Below, in pieces: positions 21,263 through 29,641 of a DNA stretch of 30,660 nt. How positions within the stretch are numbered: position 1 is the first letter of the stretch; each line of letters begins with the position of its first letter. This DNA is from Lachnospiraceae bacterium UBA2864 (lineage in GTDB: Bacteria > Bacillota > Clostridia > Lachnospirales > Lachnospiraceae): assembly GCA_002350525.1 (NCBI GenBank), contig DEFA01000022.1, positions 216,710-247,369 of the forward strand, given 5' to 3'. The notes under the pieces were generated by a model. The model searched no databases and had not been told where the DNA came from. It was given only the letters and a program-made list of their open reading frames with translations. The translations under genes were made by a program, and so were the position numbers.

Positions 21263-22315
21263 TTGGATAAACATCGCGGGTCCAACAAAAAAATACTGTT
21301 TATAACTATTGCCCTGGGTATTATGCTTGTGGGCATTATTGTCGTTAGTATTATAGTTTTCACACGGCGGTTTAAAGAAACCAAAAAACTTATGGCAGCT
21401 GCCGAATACAGCACATATGATAATTACTATGTGATAATTACGGATAATCGTGATACCGATTACTGGCAGAGTATATATGAAGGTGCTCTTGAAGAAGCTG
21501 AGAGGACCGGTTCTTATGTTGAACTTATGGGTGATAACATAGAGGATGACATTTCAAAAGAGGATATGATCAGGATTGCCATTAATTCAGGTGTAAGCGG
21601 GATCATTGTAGAGGCAGATGACAGTTACAGGACAGTGAATCTCCTGAAGGAAGCTGATAGATCCGGAATTCCCGTGGTTACGGTATCAGAGGATAATGTT
21701 GAATCGAAACGTAAGAGTTACATAGGTGTCAGCGGGTATAATCTCGGAAAAGTTTACGGTGAAGAGATATGCAGCTATGTTAAAGAAAAGAGTATGAAAA
21801 ACTGCGATGTTATGATCCTGATCGATGAAGATAACTCAAGCGGAACGCAGTCTATCATATCGACGGCTATACGTGAGAAGATTGAAGATGAGGGGATGTC
21901 CAACAGGATATCCGTAAGCAATAAACCTATCAGTAACGAAAAAGAGTACTCCGCGGAGGAGGAAATCAGAGATATTTTTCTGGGACAGAGTAATATTCCC
22001 GATGTTATAGTCTGCCTCAGTGAGAAGAATACTCTTTGCGTGGAACAGACTGTAGTAGATTATACGAAGGTTGGTGAGGTTGAGATCTTCGGTTACTATA
22101 CATCTCCGACTATAGAGAACGCTATACAGAAGAATATCATAAGATCCACTGTTGTTATAGATACAAAGCAGATGGGACGATATTCCGTAGCTGCTCTTAA
22201 TGAGTACAGGGAAAGCGGCTATGTAAGTGAACTTTACTTTATCGATATAAAGCTTCTTACTGCAGCGGATGTTTCTGCCGACTCCGGGGAAGGAGGGCAG
22301 GAAGATGAAGAGTAG
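21263..22315 (+). CDS. Membrane-anchored periplasmic-binding-like protein, probable sugar co-sensor
   Basis: This 350-aa protein has a TTG start nine bases after GAGG (21250-21253). A basic N-terminus and one strong hydrophobic helix (about 10-33, ILFITIALGIMLVGIIVVSIIVF) are followed by FTRRFKETKK; there is no lipobox cysteine, so it is probably anchored by an uncleaved helix. The rest is a type I periplasmic-binding fold (YYVIITDNRDTDYWQSIYEGALEEAE, SGVSGIIVEADDSYRTVNLLKEADRSGIPVVTVSED, VIVCLSEKNTLCVEQTV). It overlaps the histidine kinase gene by 11 bases, which argues for a complex with that kinase. The arrangement resembles XylFII-LytS xylose perception in clostridia. Ligand unknown. Confidence 0.85.
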   Translation: MDKHRGSNKKILFITIALGIMLVGIIVVSIIVFTRRFKETKKLMAAAEYSTYDNYYVIITDNRDTDYWQSIYEGALEEAERTGSYVELMGDNIEDDISKEDMIRIAINSGVSGIIVEADDSYRTVNLLKEADRSGIPVVTVSEDNVESKRKSYIGVSGYNLGKVYGEEICSYVKEKSMKNCDVMILIDEDNSSGTQSIISTAIREKIEDEGMSNRISVSNKPISNEKEYSAEEEIRDIFLGQSNIPDVIVCLSEKNTLCVEQTVVDYTKVGEVEIFGYYTSPTIENAIQKNIIRSTVVIDTKQMGRYSVAALNEYRESGYVSELYFIDIKLLTAADVSADSGEGGQEDEE

Positions 22316-23804
22316 ACTGCGCAGAAAACTGAGAAGTATGCGCCTCAGGTCCAAACTCTCCATGGCTATCGTAGGTACCATGATCCTGATTCTTTCGGTC
22401 AATTCCATCATGTATTTTATCCTCAACAGGATGACAAAACAGCTGGATGACATTTATATAGGAAATGTAAAGCTGAATGAACTTGAAGACGCCCTCGACA
22501 AGGTTGAAAGCAGTATGGCCGGATATCTTAATACCAAGGGCACGGATACACTGGATGAGTATTACAGAGCCGAACAGGCTTACCAGGATCTGATGCATGG
22601 ATTAGAACAACGTATTACGGATAATCAGCTTAAGATGATGGAAAGAGATATTTACAAGATGTCCGAAAATTATCTCAGGCTTACCGACAGTACGATAGAC
22701 GCAAAAAGAGGACGTAATATCGAGAGATACAGGGATGAGTATGAAGAGGCTGAGAAACTATATAACTACATAAAGACTTATATTACAAGTCTTAACGGTT
22801 ATCGTTTCCGAGGAAATACTGAAAGCTATAAAGCGCTTTCCACATCTCTCGGTTATCTTGAAATATCAAGTATAGCTGCATTTACGGTCATGGCACTTTT
22901 CAATGTCATGCTTGTCATAATGGTTACGGGAAATATAACCAGACCGCTTAATGAGCTGGCAAAGGCTGCGGATAAGGTTTCCGACGGTCATCTGGATCAG
23001 GTTGGAGTTGTAAAAGTCCACAGCGATGATGAGGTCGGAAAGGTTACTGTTGCATTTAATCAGATGGTAAGCAGTATCCCGGGTTATCTCACCAGACTTA
23101 AGGAAAGCATGGAGAAGGAGCAGCTTCTCAAGGAGAAGGAACTCCTTATGGAAACGCATCTTAAAGATGCACATCTTAAGTATCTTCAGGCACAGATCAA
23201 TCCACATTTTCTGTTCAATACATTGAATGCGGGAACCCAGCTTGCCACTATGGAGAGGGCTGACAGAACCTCTGAATACATACAGCAGGTGGCAGCTTTC
23301 TACAGATATAATATTCAGGAAAATGATGAAGTGTCTCTCGCGCAGGAGATACAGCTGGTTGATACATATATTTATATTCTGAATGTACGTTTTTCGGGAG
23401 ATATTCATTTCACAAAGGAAATAGAAAGTGAAGACCTGCTGAATATAAGGATTCCGGGAATGATACTTCAGCCGCTTGTTGAGAACAGTGTTAATTACGG
23501 TATCAGAAATATTGAGAGAACAAAGAGGATAAGCCTCTCGGTATACAGTGTTGATGACAATATATGTATAAGCGTTATGGATAACGGCGTCGGTATGAGT
23601 CAGGAGCTTATAAAGAGTATTCTGAACGGAGAATATGCAAATGATCCTGATTCGGATAAGAAACATGGTAACGGAGTCGGACTGAACAACGTTATAGAGA
23701 GACTGAGACTCTACTATAACGGAAGCAATAATTTTGAGATTATCAGTAACGGAAGAGATCAGGGTACTGAAGTTGTTATAACAGTGCCTTATGCGGAGGA
23801 GTGA
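22305..23804 (+). CDS. YesM/LytS-like sensor histidine kinase
   Basis: This 499-aa protein starts at the ATG at 22305, seven bases after AAGGAGGG and inside the end of the preceding gene. It has two membrane helices (about 18-40 and 185-210) bracketing a helical extracytoplasmic domain. A HAMP domain (about 210-265, with NITRPLNELAKAAD) follows, then a coiled region and the His_kinase/HATPase part: QINPHFLFNTLN with H301, QPLVENSVNYG with N394, DNGVGM at about 426-431 and HGNGVGLNNV. The helical sensor domain lacks a recognisable pocket, which again suggests that the flanking binding proteins provide the signal. The stop codon is one base before the response regulator ATG. Confidence 0.93.
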   Translation: MKSRLRRKLRSMRLRSKLSMAIVGTMILILSVNSIMYFILNRMTKQLDDIYIGNVKLNELEDALDKVESSMAGYLNTKGTDTLDEYYRAEQAYQDLMHGLEQRITDNQLKMMERDIYKMSENYLRLTDSTIDAKRGRNIERYRDEYEEAEKLYNYIKTYITSLNGYRFRGNTESYKALSTSLGYLEISSIAAFTVMALFNVMLVIMVTGNITRPLNELAKAADKVSDGHLDQVGVVKVHSDDEVGKVTVAFNQMVSSIPGYLTRLKESMEKEQLLKEKELLMETHLKDAHLKYLQAQINPHFLFNTLNAGTQLATMERADRTSEYIQQVAAFYRYNIQENDEVSLAQEIQLVDTYIYILNVRFSGDIHFTKEIESEDLLNIRIPGMILQPLVENSVNYGIRNIERTKRISLSVYSVDDNICISVMDNGVGMSQELIKSILNGEYANDPDSDKKHGNGVGLNNVIERLRLYYNGSNNFEIISNGRDQGTEVVITVPYAEE

Positions 23805-23805
23805 A

Positions 23806-25392
23806 ATGTATCGGATAATGCTGGCAGATGATGAAGGAATAGTGGTTGATTCCTTTACATATATTTTAAAAGAAGAGTTCGGTGATGAAGTGGTGATCGA
23901 AGCTGCGAAGACCGGCCGAAGTGTTATAGAGCTGGCCGAACGATTCAGACCCGATATAGCACTTATGGATATCAGGATGCCGGGAATAAACGGTATAGAT
24001 GCCATAAAGGAGATAAGAAAGAGAAATACGGGTATCATATTTATAGTGATCTCTGCTTATGATAAGTTCGGTTATGCACAGGAAGCCATAAATCAAGGTG
24101 TTATGGACTATCTGAATAAGCCGGTGGACAGGAATCAGCTTTTGATGACTGTGAAAAAGGCCATGGAGCAGGTGGATGTCGAGAGGGAGAAACGTTCAAG
24201 AGAGCTGGAAATTCTTGAGAAGATGGAGACTGTCACGCCTATTATCGAAAGCGGTCTTATCTATAACATGCTTTTCCAGGATCTCTTCAAGGAAGATCTC
24301 GATAACTTTAAGAAAATCCTGGAAATTGATTCGGACTACGGATACATGCTGGCTCTGATGTTCGGTGAACAGCAGGAAGGGAGTGTTATGACCAATGCGG
24401 TCGGAACATCCGTAAGGATTCAGAACCATATCAGGGATCTGAGAGAGATAATAAAGAGTTATTTCCGAGGTATAGTCGGTCCTGTAATGGCCAACAAGAT
24501 AGCAATATTTATACCGTATGATAAGAAAGAATTTGATTATAACGAAAGAATAGAGATAATAGATACAGCCAGAAATATGGTGAGACGACTCAATACACAG
24601 ATGGACGCCGTGTTCAGAGCCGGTGTCGGATGCGTAAAACCTCTTGATAAACAGATGATATCTTATAATGAAGCCCTGGACAGTCTGGCCATGACTACGG
24701 GATCGGTGGTTCATTCCGACGATCTGGCTATCGGCTGCGGTTATGAAGAGGATTATCCGATAGATCTTGAGGATATGCTATTCGAAAGCATAAGAAAGGG
24801 AGATATCAACAAATCCATAAGCTCTGCCAGTCAGTTCTTCGAATGGATGAGGGAGAACTATGGCGGATATTCCGAAGATATAAAGCTTAAGACACTGGAG
24901 TTTGTACTTCGCGCGGAGAGCCTTGCGTATCAGAAGAGCGGTAATACCTACAGGTTCAGATCCAGAGAGGATTATCTCGGATCGATCAACTCAGCACCGG
25001 ATTATGACAGTCTGAAGAAATGGTTTCAGGATAAGATATCCGATGCCTGTCATACGGTAATGAGCAGAAGAGAGAACCGTTCAAGCAGCGTAATAGACAG
25101 AGCCCGTGATTATATTATGGCTCATTATAAAAAGGATATATCTCTGGATGATGTATCACGAGAAGTTGATATAAGCCCTTACTATTTCAGTAAAATATTT
25201 AAGGAAGCAACAGGGGAAAACTTTATCGAATATCTTACGAACCTGAGAATAGAAAAGGCTAAGGAACTGCTGGAGAATACTGATATGAGTATGAAGGAAA
25301 TATGCCTGGAGGTAGGTTATTCGAATCCGAATTATTTCAGCAGAATATTTAAGAAGAGTGTTGGCGTATCACCTACCGAATATAAGGGCTGA
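23806..25392 (+). CDS. YesN-type response regulator with AraC-family DNA-binding domain
   Basis: This is a 528-aa protein. The ATG at 23806 is preferred because GGAGGAG lies at 23795-23801; an in-frame start five codons upstream would overlap the kinase. The receiver domain has the acidic pair ADDEG (7-11), phospho-acceptor D55 in LMDIRMPG, S/T switch VISAYDKFG and K104 in LNKPV. A long middle region follows (about 120-430). The C-terminal AraC domain (about 432-528) has ISLDDVSREVDISPYYFSKIFKEATG and MKEICLEVGYSNPNYFSRIFKKSVG, two helix-turn-helix units. It is the probable activator of the chvE-type transport genes downstream. It is about the same length and layout as the regulator at 8618, but the two are clearly divergent. 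Confidence 0.94.
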   Translation: MYRIMLADDEGIVVDSFTYILKEEFGDEVVIEAAKTGRSVIELAERFRPDIALMDIRMPGINGIDAIKEIRKRNTGIIFIVISAYDKFGYAQEAINQGVMDYLNKPVDRNQLLMTVKKAMEQVDVEREKRSRELEILEKMETVTPIIESGLIYNMLFQDLFKEDLDNFKKILEIDSDYGYMLALMFGEQQEGSVMTNAVGTSVRIQNHIRDLREIIKSYFRGIVGPVMANKIAIFIPYDKKEFDYNERIEIIDTARNMVRRLNTQMDAVFRAGVGCVKPLDKQMISYNEALDSLAMTTGSVVHSDDLAIGCGYEEDYPIDLEDMLFESIRKGDINKSISSASQFFEWMRENYGGYSEDIKLKTLEFVLRAESLAYQKSGNTYRFRSREDYLGSINSAPDYDSLKKWFQDKISDACHTVMSRRENRSSSVIDRARDYIMAHYKKDISLDDVSREVDISPYYFSKIFKEATGENFIEYLTNLRIEKAKELLENTDMSMKEICLEVGYSNPNYFSRIFKKSVGVSPTEYKG

Positions 25393-25412
25393 TGATACCG
25401 AGAGGGAGTTGC

Positions 25413-26480
25413 ATGAAGACGTTACGCAAAAACAAGTTTCTTAGAAGGGCTTTGGCCCTGCTTCTTGTATGTATGATAAGCTTTACGGCCTGTACATCAG
25501 AGGAACAGAAGGAACCCGGTCAGATTGAAGAAAATAGGAGCGGCATCAAGATAGGCATGAGTTTCGACTCTTTCATCATAGAAAGATGGAGAAGAGACTG
25601 TGATGTCTTTGTATCCAAGATCAAGGAATATGACAGTAATGCTGATGTGATGGTTCAGAATGCCAACGGAGATATAGAGACACAGAAATCTCAGATAAGA
25701 TATCTCATAGAGAAAAAGGTTGATGTTCTGGTTATAGTATGCATCGATTCGGAGAGTCTTAACGATGTATGCTATGAAGCTAAGACCGCAGGTATTCCGA
25801 TAATTGCATATGATCGACTTATTAAGAATTCAAATGTAGATCTCTATATATCCTTTGATAATGAGATGGTAGGAACACTCATGGGCAATGCACTCGTGGA
25901 AGAAGGACTGCCGAACAGAAAAGTCCTGATGCTTTCGGGCCCTAACGAGGATAATAATGTGTCCATGGTTGAATCAGGTTTCAGAAATGTGATGCAGCAG
26001 CATGGTGTCATGATAACGGACTGCGTACATGCTGCGGGATGGAAGGCGGAGATATCGGCCGAGTACGTCAATCAGCATTTGACGGATCTGAGTGATGTGG
26101 ATGCCATAATGTGCGGAAATGATAATATTGCCACTACTATAATAAGAACGCTCGCAGAAGCGAGAATGGCCGGCAAGATAAAGATAGTCGGACAGGATGC
26201 GGATCTTGAGGCTTGTCAGAGGATAGTCGAAGGAACGCAGGTTATGACCGTGTATAAACCGGTTGAGAAGCTGGCACAGGCGGCTGCGGAATATGCTATC
26301 CAGCTTGCGGAGAAGAAACCGCTTACGGATGTGACCAATACGATATTTGACGGTACTTATGATGTTCCGTACTTTTATCTTGAACCGATAGCGGTCACGA
26401 AGGACAATATAGATGAAACTATTATAGATTCGGGCTTCCATCTTAAGGAAGATGTGTATTTGAATGTACGTGAAGACTGA
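25413..26480 (+). CDS. XylF-like sugar-binding lipoprotein in the sensory operon
   Basis: This 355-aa protein starts at the ATG at 25413 behind AGAGGGAG (25401-25408), 20 bases after the regulator stop. The signal sequence ends in the lipobox SFTAC, C27 lipidated. The mature part follows D-xylose-binding protein XylF closely in pattern: KIGMSFDSFIIERWRRDCDVF, NGDIETQKSQIRYLIEKKVDVLVI, IPIIAYDRLI, LYISFDNEMVGTLMG and TVYKPVEKLAQAAAEYA. It belongs to the kinase/regulator transcript and is followed by a terminator, separating it from the transporter. It may capture ligand for sensing, or be an extra binding protein for the transporter. Xylose or a related aldose is the best guess. Confidence 0.88.
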   Translation: MKTLRKNKFLRRALALLLVCMISFTACTSEEQKEPGQIEENRSGIKIGMSFDSFIIERWRRDCDVFVSKIKEYDSNADVMVQNANGDIETQKSQIRYLIEKKVDVLVIVCIDSESLNDVCYEAKTAGIPIIAYDRLIKNSNVDLYISFDNEMVGTLMGNALVEEGLPNRKVLMLSGPNEDNNVSMVESGFRNVMQQHGVMITDCVHAAGWKAEISAEYVNQHLTDLSDVDAIMCGNDNIATTIIRTLAEARMAGKIKIVGQDADLEACQRIVEGTQVMTVYKPVEKLAQAAAEYAIQLAEKKPLTDVTNTIFDGTYDVPYFYLEPIAVTKDNIDETIIDSGFHLKEDVYLNVRED

Positions 26481-26503
26481 GAACTATGTAATGAAGTGAT
26501 AAT

Positions 26504-26556
26504 TAGCACAATTTTGTCTTTTTTGGATAATTCGAGACAAGATTGTGCTATATTTA
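26504..26556 (+). terminator. Terminator of the second sensory operon
   Basis: TAGCACAATTTTGTC (26504-26518) pairs over 15 bases with GACAAGATTGTGCTA (26536-26550), with one G-U pair. TATTTAT follows. The loop is T-rich. Confidence 0.8.
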
Positions 26557-26607
26557 TGTGCAAATCTTATAAAAAGATTAAGATATATGATAAAAAATTA
26601 AAGATAA

Positions 26608-26659
26608 TTGCAATCTATTACTATACAACCTGTGATATTCTTATACCATCAAAGTAAAC
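26608..26659 (+). promoter_or_regulatory. Probable promoter and operator of the chvE-type operon
   Basis: TTGCAA (26608-26613) and TGTGAT (26631-26636) are separated by 17 bases. Downstream, CATCAA (26647-26652) and AAAC (26656-26659) lie inside an AAAGT/ACTTT dyad. TGATAT followed by CATCAA and AAAC loosely echoes the block at 13055-13079, but the match is weak. Bases 26557-26607 show only AT-rich sequence. Confidence 0.4.
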
Positions 26660-26691
26660 TTTAATTTATTAAACAGGAGGGTTTAAGAACA

Positions 26692-27945
26692 ATGATTAAA
26701 GGTAAAAAGGCGTTAGCACTTATGCTTGGTGCTACAATGTCACTTTCAATGCTTGCCGGATGTGGCGAGTCAGGTGGTGATTCTACAACAGCTGCAGCTA
26801 CAGAAGCTAAGACAGAAGCAGCTACAGAGGCAGCAACAGAGGCAGCTACAGAAGCAGCTACAGAGGCTGACACAGAAGCAGCTACAGAAGCTACTACAGA
26901 TGGTGCAGGAAAGAAGGTTGGTATTGCAATGCCTACCAGATCTCTTGAGAGATGGAACCGTGATGGTTCTTATCTTGAAGAGCAGTTCAAGAGTAAGGGA
27001 TATGATGTAAAGCTTACCTATTCTGATAATAAGATCGATCAGCAGGTTAAGGATATCGAAGGTCTTATCGCAGATGATGTTGATCTTCTTGTTATCGCAG
27101 CTATCGATGGTGAGTCTTTAACACAGGTTCTTTCTGAGGCAAAGGAAGAGAACATTCCGGTTATTTCTTATGACCGTCTCATTCTGAACACAGATGCAGT
27201 TTCTTACTATGTATCATTTGATAACTATACGGTTGGAAAGCTCCAGGGTGAGTTTGTAAGAGATCAGCTTGATCTTGATAACGCAGCAGGCCCATTCAAT
27301 ATCGAGTTTACGGCAGGTGATCCTGCAGATAACAATGCAACATTTTTCTTCAACGGAGCATATGATGTACTTAAGCCATACATCGATGAGGGAAAACTCG
27401 TAGTTAAGTCAGGTCAGACACAGTTCGATCAGGTTGCTACAAAGCAGTGGGATACAGCAACAGCAATGAACAGATTCCAGAACATCCTTGGTTCTAACTA
27501 CTCAGACGGAACACAGCTTGATGTTGCTCTTTGCTCAAATGACTCTACAGCACTTGGTGTTACACAGGCAATAGAGACTGACTATGCAGGAACAAACTCA
27601 GTTATCATCACAGGACAGGATGGTGATGAGGCTAATCTTAAGAACCTTGTTGATGGAAAGCAGACAATGACAGTTTACAAGGCAGTTGCTAACCTTGCGG
27701 TTGCTACACTTGACCTTGGTGTTGCAATTCTTAATGGTGAAACACCTGATGCAAGTCTCATTGACAAATCAGGTTGGAGCTTCGATTGTGATTATGATAC
27801 ATCATCATATGACAATGGAACAGGTATAATCCCATCATATCTTCTCGTTCCTACTGTTGTTACAAAGGACAACTATCAGAAGGAACTTGTAGATACAGGT
27901 TACTACACAATGGGTGATGACGGATATCCACATCCTGCCAACTAA
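26692..27945 (+). CDS. chvE: Multiple-monosaccharide-binding lipoprotein ChvE
   Basis: This 417-aa protein starts at an ATG preceded by AGGAGGG (26676-26682). It has a signal sequence with lipobox MLAGC (C24), then a 45-residue Ala-Thr-Glu-Ala repeat linker, then the binding domain. The segments KVGIAMPTRSLERWNRDG, IDGESLTQVLSEAKEENIPVISYDRLI, YYVSFDNYTVGKLQG, GPFNIEFTAGDPADNNATFFFNGAYDVLKPYI and VITGQDGDEANLKNLVDGKQTMTVYK match Agrobacterium ChvE throughout. ChvE-type proteins bind several aldoses (galactose, glucose, xylose, arabinose) at the cell surface. It heads a chvE-gguA-gguB operon with a terminator after it. Codon choice here is strongly biased (GCA, ACA, TCA, GTT), like the binding protein at 13117, suggesting high expression. 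Confidence 0.93.
   Translation: MIKGKKALALMLGATMSLSMLAGCGESGGDSTTAAATEAKTEAATEAATEAATEAATEADTEAATEATTDGAGKKVGIAMPTRSLERWNRDGSYLEEQFKSKGYDVKLTYSDNKIDQQVKDIEGLIADDVDLLVIAAIDGESLTQVLSEAKEENIPVISYDRLILNTDAVSYYVSFDNYTVGKLQGEFVRDQLDLDNAAGPFNIEFTAGDPADNNATFFFNGAYDVLKPYIDEGKLVVKSGQTQFDQVATKQWDTATAMNRFQNILGSNYSDGTQLDVALCSNDSTALGVTQAIETDYAGTNSVIITGQDGDEANLKNLVDGKQTMTVYKAVANLAVATLDLGVAILNGETPDASLIDKSGWSFDCDYDTSSYDNGTGIIPSYLLVPTVVTKDNYQKELVDTGYYTMGDDGYPHPAN
26797..26899 (+). repeat. Low-complexity 12-bp repeats encoding an ATEA linker
   Basis: Imperfect copies of GCTACAGAAGCA / GCTACAGAGGCA repeat in frame and encode Ala-Thr-Glu-Ala units, with one ADTEA variant. The linker tethers the lipid-anchored Cys to the folded domain, probably across the cell wall. 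Such repeats can change length by slippage. Confidence 0.8.
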
Positions 27946-28036
27946 TTAGACAAAGTGTTGAAGGCGGCAGAGCCGTTCCCTGAAGGAATGTGCTTTGCTG
28001 ACCGGAAAACACAGATCACAATGAAAAAAAATCAGA

Positions 28037-28064
28037 GCTGGGGCATAACCCCAGCCTGTTTTTT
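28037..28064 (+). terminator. Intra-operon terminator after chvE
   Basis: GCTGGGG (28037-28043) pairs perfectly with CCCCAGC (28049-28055) around CATAA, followed by CTGTTTTTT. It lies 20 bases before the ATPase gene start, the same design as at 14184-14220 in the other transport operon. The 90 bases between the chvE stop and this hairpin show only a minor CGGC/GCCG stem. Confidence 0.92.
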
Positions 28065-28084
28065 GACAGAAAGGAGGTAATGAC

Positions 28085-29626
28085 TTGTCTGATTTCATAT
28101 TGGAGATGAAGGAAATTACCAAGCTTTATCCCGGTGTAAAAGCACTTGATAATGTAAATCTTCAGGTAGAGCGTGGTGAGATACACGCACTTGTTGGAGA
28201 GAACGGTGCCGGTAAATCGACACTTATGAACGTTCTTTCCGGAACGATTCCTTTTGGAGAGTATACAGGTACCATCAAGTATGATGGCAATACATGTGAA
28301 TTTCATAATATTCACGACAGTGAGGAACTGGGAATAGTTATTATTCACCAGGAACTGGCCCTCATTCCGGAACTTACGATTGCGGAGAATATGTTCCTCG
28401 GAAATGAGAGAAGTAATAAATTCGGAAAAATTAACTGGGGTGAAACCTATAAGCAGGCAGCTGACCAGATGAAGCGAGTTGGCCTCAAGGAGAGCCCTTC
28501 GGTTTTGATCAAAGATATAGGAACAGGTAAACAGCAGCTTGTAGAGATTGCAAAGGCTCTTTCTAAGAACGTTAAGCTTCTTATTCTCGATGAGCCTACT
28601 TCTTCTCTTAATGAAGAAGATTCGAAGATGCTTCTCGATATGCTTCTTAGCTTTAAGAAAGAAGGACTTACTTCTATTATCATTACTCATAAGCTGAATG
28701 AGGTTTCCTACTGTGCCGACAGAATCACGGTACTTCGAGACGGTTCAACTATCGAGACAATCGATAATGCCGATCATAATATTGATGAAGACAGAATCAT
28801 CAAGGGAATGGTTGGTCGAGAACTTACAAACAGATTCCCTTCACGTGAGCATAATATAGGAAATGAAGTTATCCTCGAAGCGAGAGACTGGACAGTTTAT
28901 CATCCTGTATATACAGAGAAATGTATGGACAAGAAGGTTAACTTCAAGGTTCATAAGGGTGAGATAATCGGATTCTCCGGACTTCAGGGTGCCGGAAGAA
29001 CCGAGCTTGCAATGTCATTATTCGGAAAGAGTTACGGAAGTAATATTTCCGGACAGGAATTTATAAAAGGTAAAGAAGTTCATCTGAAGAACGAGCATGA
29101 TGCCATAGCACATGGACTTGCTTATGTTACAGAGGATAGAAAAACAAACGGACTTGTGCTTTCCGATACCATAGCAAGAAATACCACAATGGCAAAGATG
29201 GATAAGATTGCCAAGAAAGGTATCATAGATTTTACTAAGGAGAAGAAGGTAGCACAGGAATATGTTGCGGCAATGAAGACCAAGACGCCAAGTGTTGATC
29301 AGGCGGTAGGAAATCTGTCCGGTGGTAATCAGCAGAAGGTTCTTCTTTCCAAATGGATGTTTGCGGAACCGGATGTTCTTATACTGGATGAGCCGACAAG
29401 AGGTATCGATGTCGGTGCTAAGTACGAGATCTACTGTATCATGAACGAAATGGTTGCTCAGGGTAAGGCGGTTGTTATGATTTCATCAGAACTTCCGGAA
29501 CTCCTTGGTATGTGCGACCGTATCTACGTAATGAATGAAGGTGAGATAGTCGGAGAATTTAAGGCCGAGGAAGCTACTCAGGAGAAGATCATGGGTGCTA
29601 TTCTTTCTCACAAAAACAACATATAA
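28085..29626 (+). CDS. gguA: Sugar ABC transporter ATP-binding protein, two nucleotide-binding domains (GguA/MmsA)
   Basis: This 513-aa double ABC ATPase has a TTG start seven bases after GGAGG (28073-28077); an ATG at 28080 is out of frame. Domain 1 has Walker A GENGAGKST (38-46), Walker B LLILDEPTSSL and a degenerate signature IGTGKQQLVEIAKAL. Domain 2 has GLQGAGRTELAMSLFG, signature NLSGGNQQKVLLSKW and Walker B VLILDEPTRGIDVGAK. It resembles the multiple monosaccharide transporter ATPase paired with ChvE more than RbsA, for example in the insert YTGTIKYDGNTCEFHNIHDSE. It powers import through the single permease encoded next. Confidence 0.93.
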   Translation: MSDFILEMKEITKLYPGVKALDNVNLQVERGEIHALVGENGAGKSTLMNVLSGTIPFGEYTGTIKYDGNTCEFHNIHDSEELGIVIIHQELALIPELTIAENMFLGNERSNKFGKINWGETYKQAADQMKRVGLKESPSVLIKDIGTGKQQLVEIAKALSKNVKLLILDEPTSSLNEEDSKMLLDMLLSFKKEGLTSIIITHKLNEVSYCADRITVLRDGSTIETIDNADHNIDEDRIIKGMVGRELTNRFPSREHNIGNEVILEARDWTVYHPVYTEKCMDKKVNFKVHKGEIIGFSGLQGAGRTELAMSLFGKSYGSNISGQEFIKGKEVHLKNEHDAIAHGLAYVTEDRKTNGLVLSDTIARNTTMAKMDKIAKKGIIDFTKEKKVAQEYVAAMKTKTPSVDQAVGNLSGGNQQKVLLSKWMFAEPDVLILDEPTRGIDVGAKYEIYCIMNEMVAQGKAVVMISSELPELLGMCDRIYVMNEGEIVGEFKAEEATQEKIMGAILSHKNNI

Positions 29627-29641
29627 GGAGGCGTAAGGCAA

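Noticed and set aside
22866..24038. Long minus-strand open frame (390 codons) opposite the histidine kinase and regulator genes
   Set aside because: It crosses the junction of two well-supported plus-strand genes, has no ribosome site or recognisable domain, and its composition is that of antisense codons.
26661..26873. Minus-strand open frame rich in SVAASVAASVAA opposite chvE
   Set aside because: It is the antisense reading of the ATEA linker repeats; low complexity keeps the frame open, and chvE on the plus strand is well supported.
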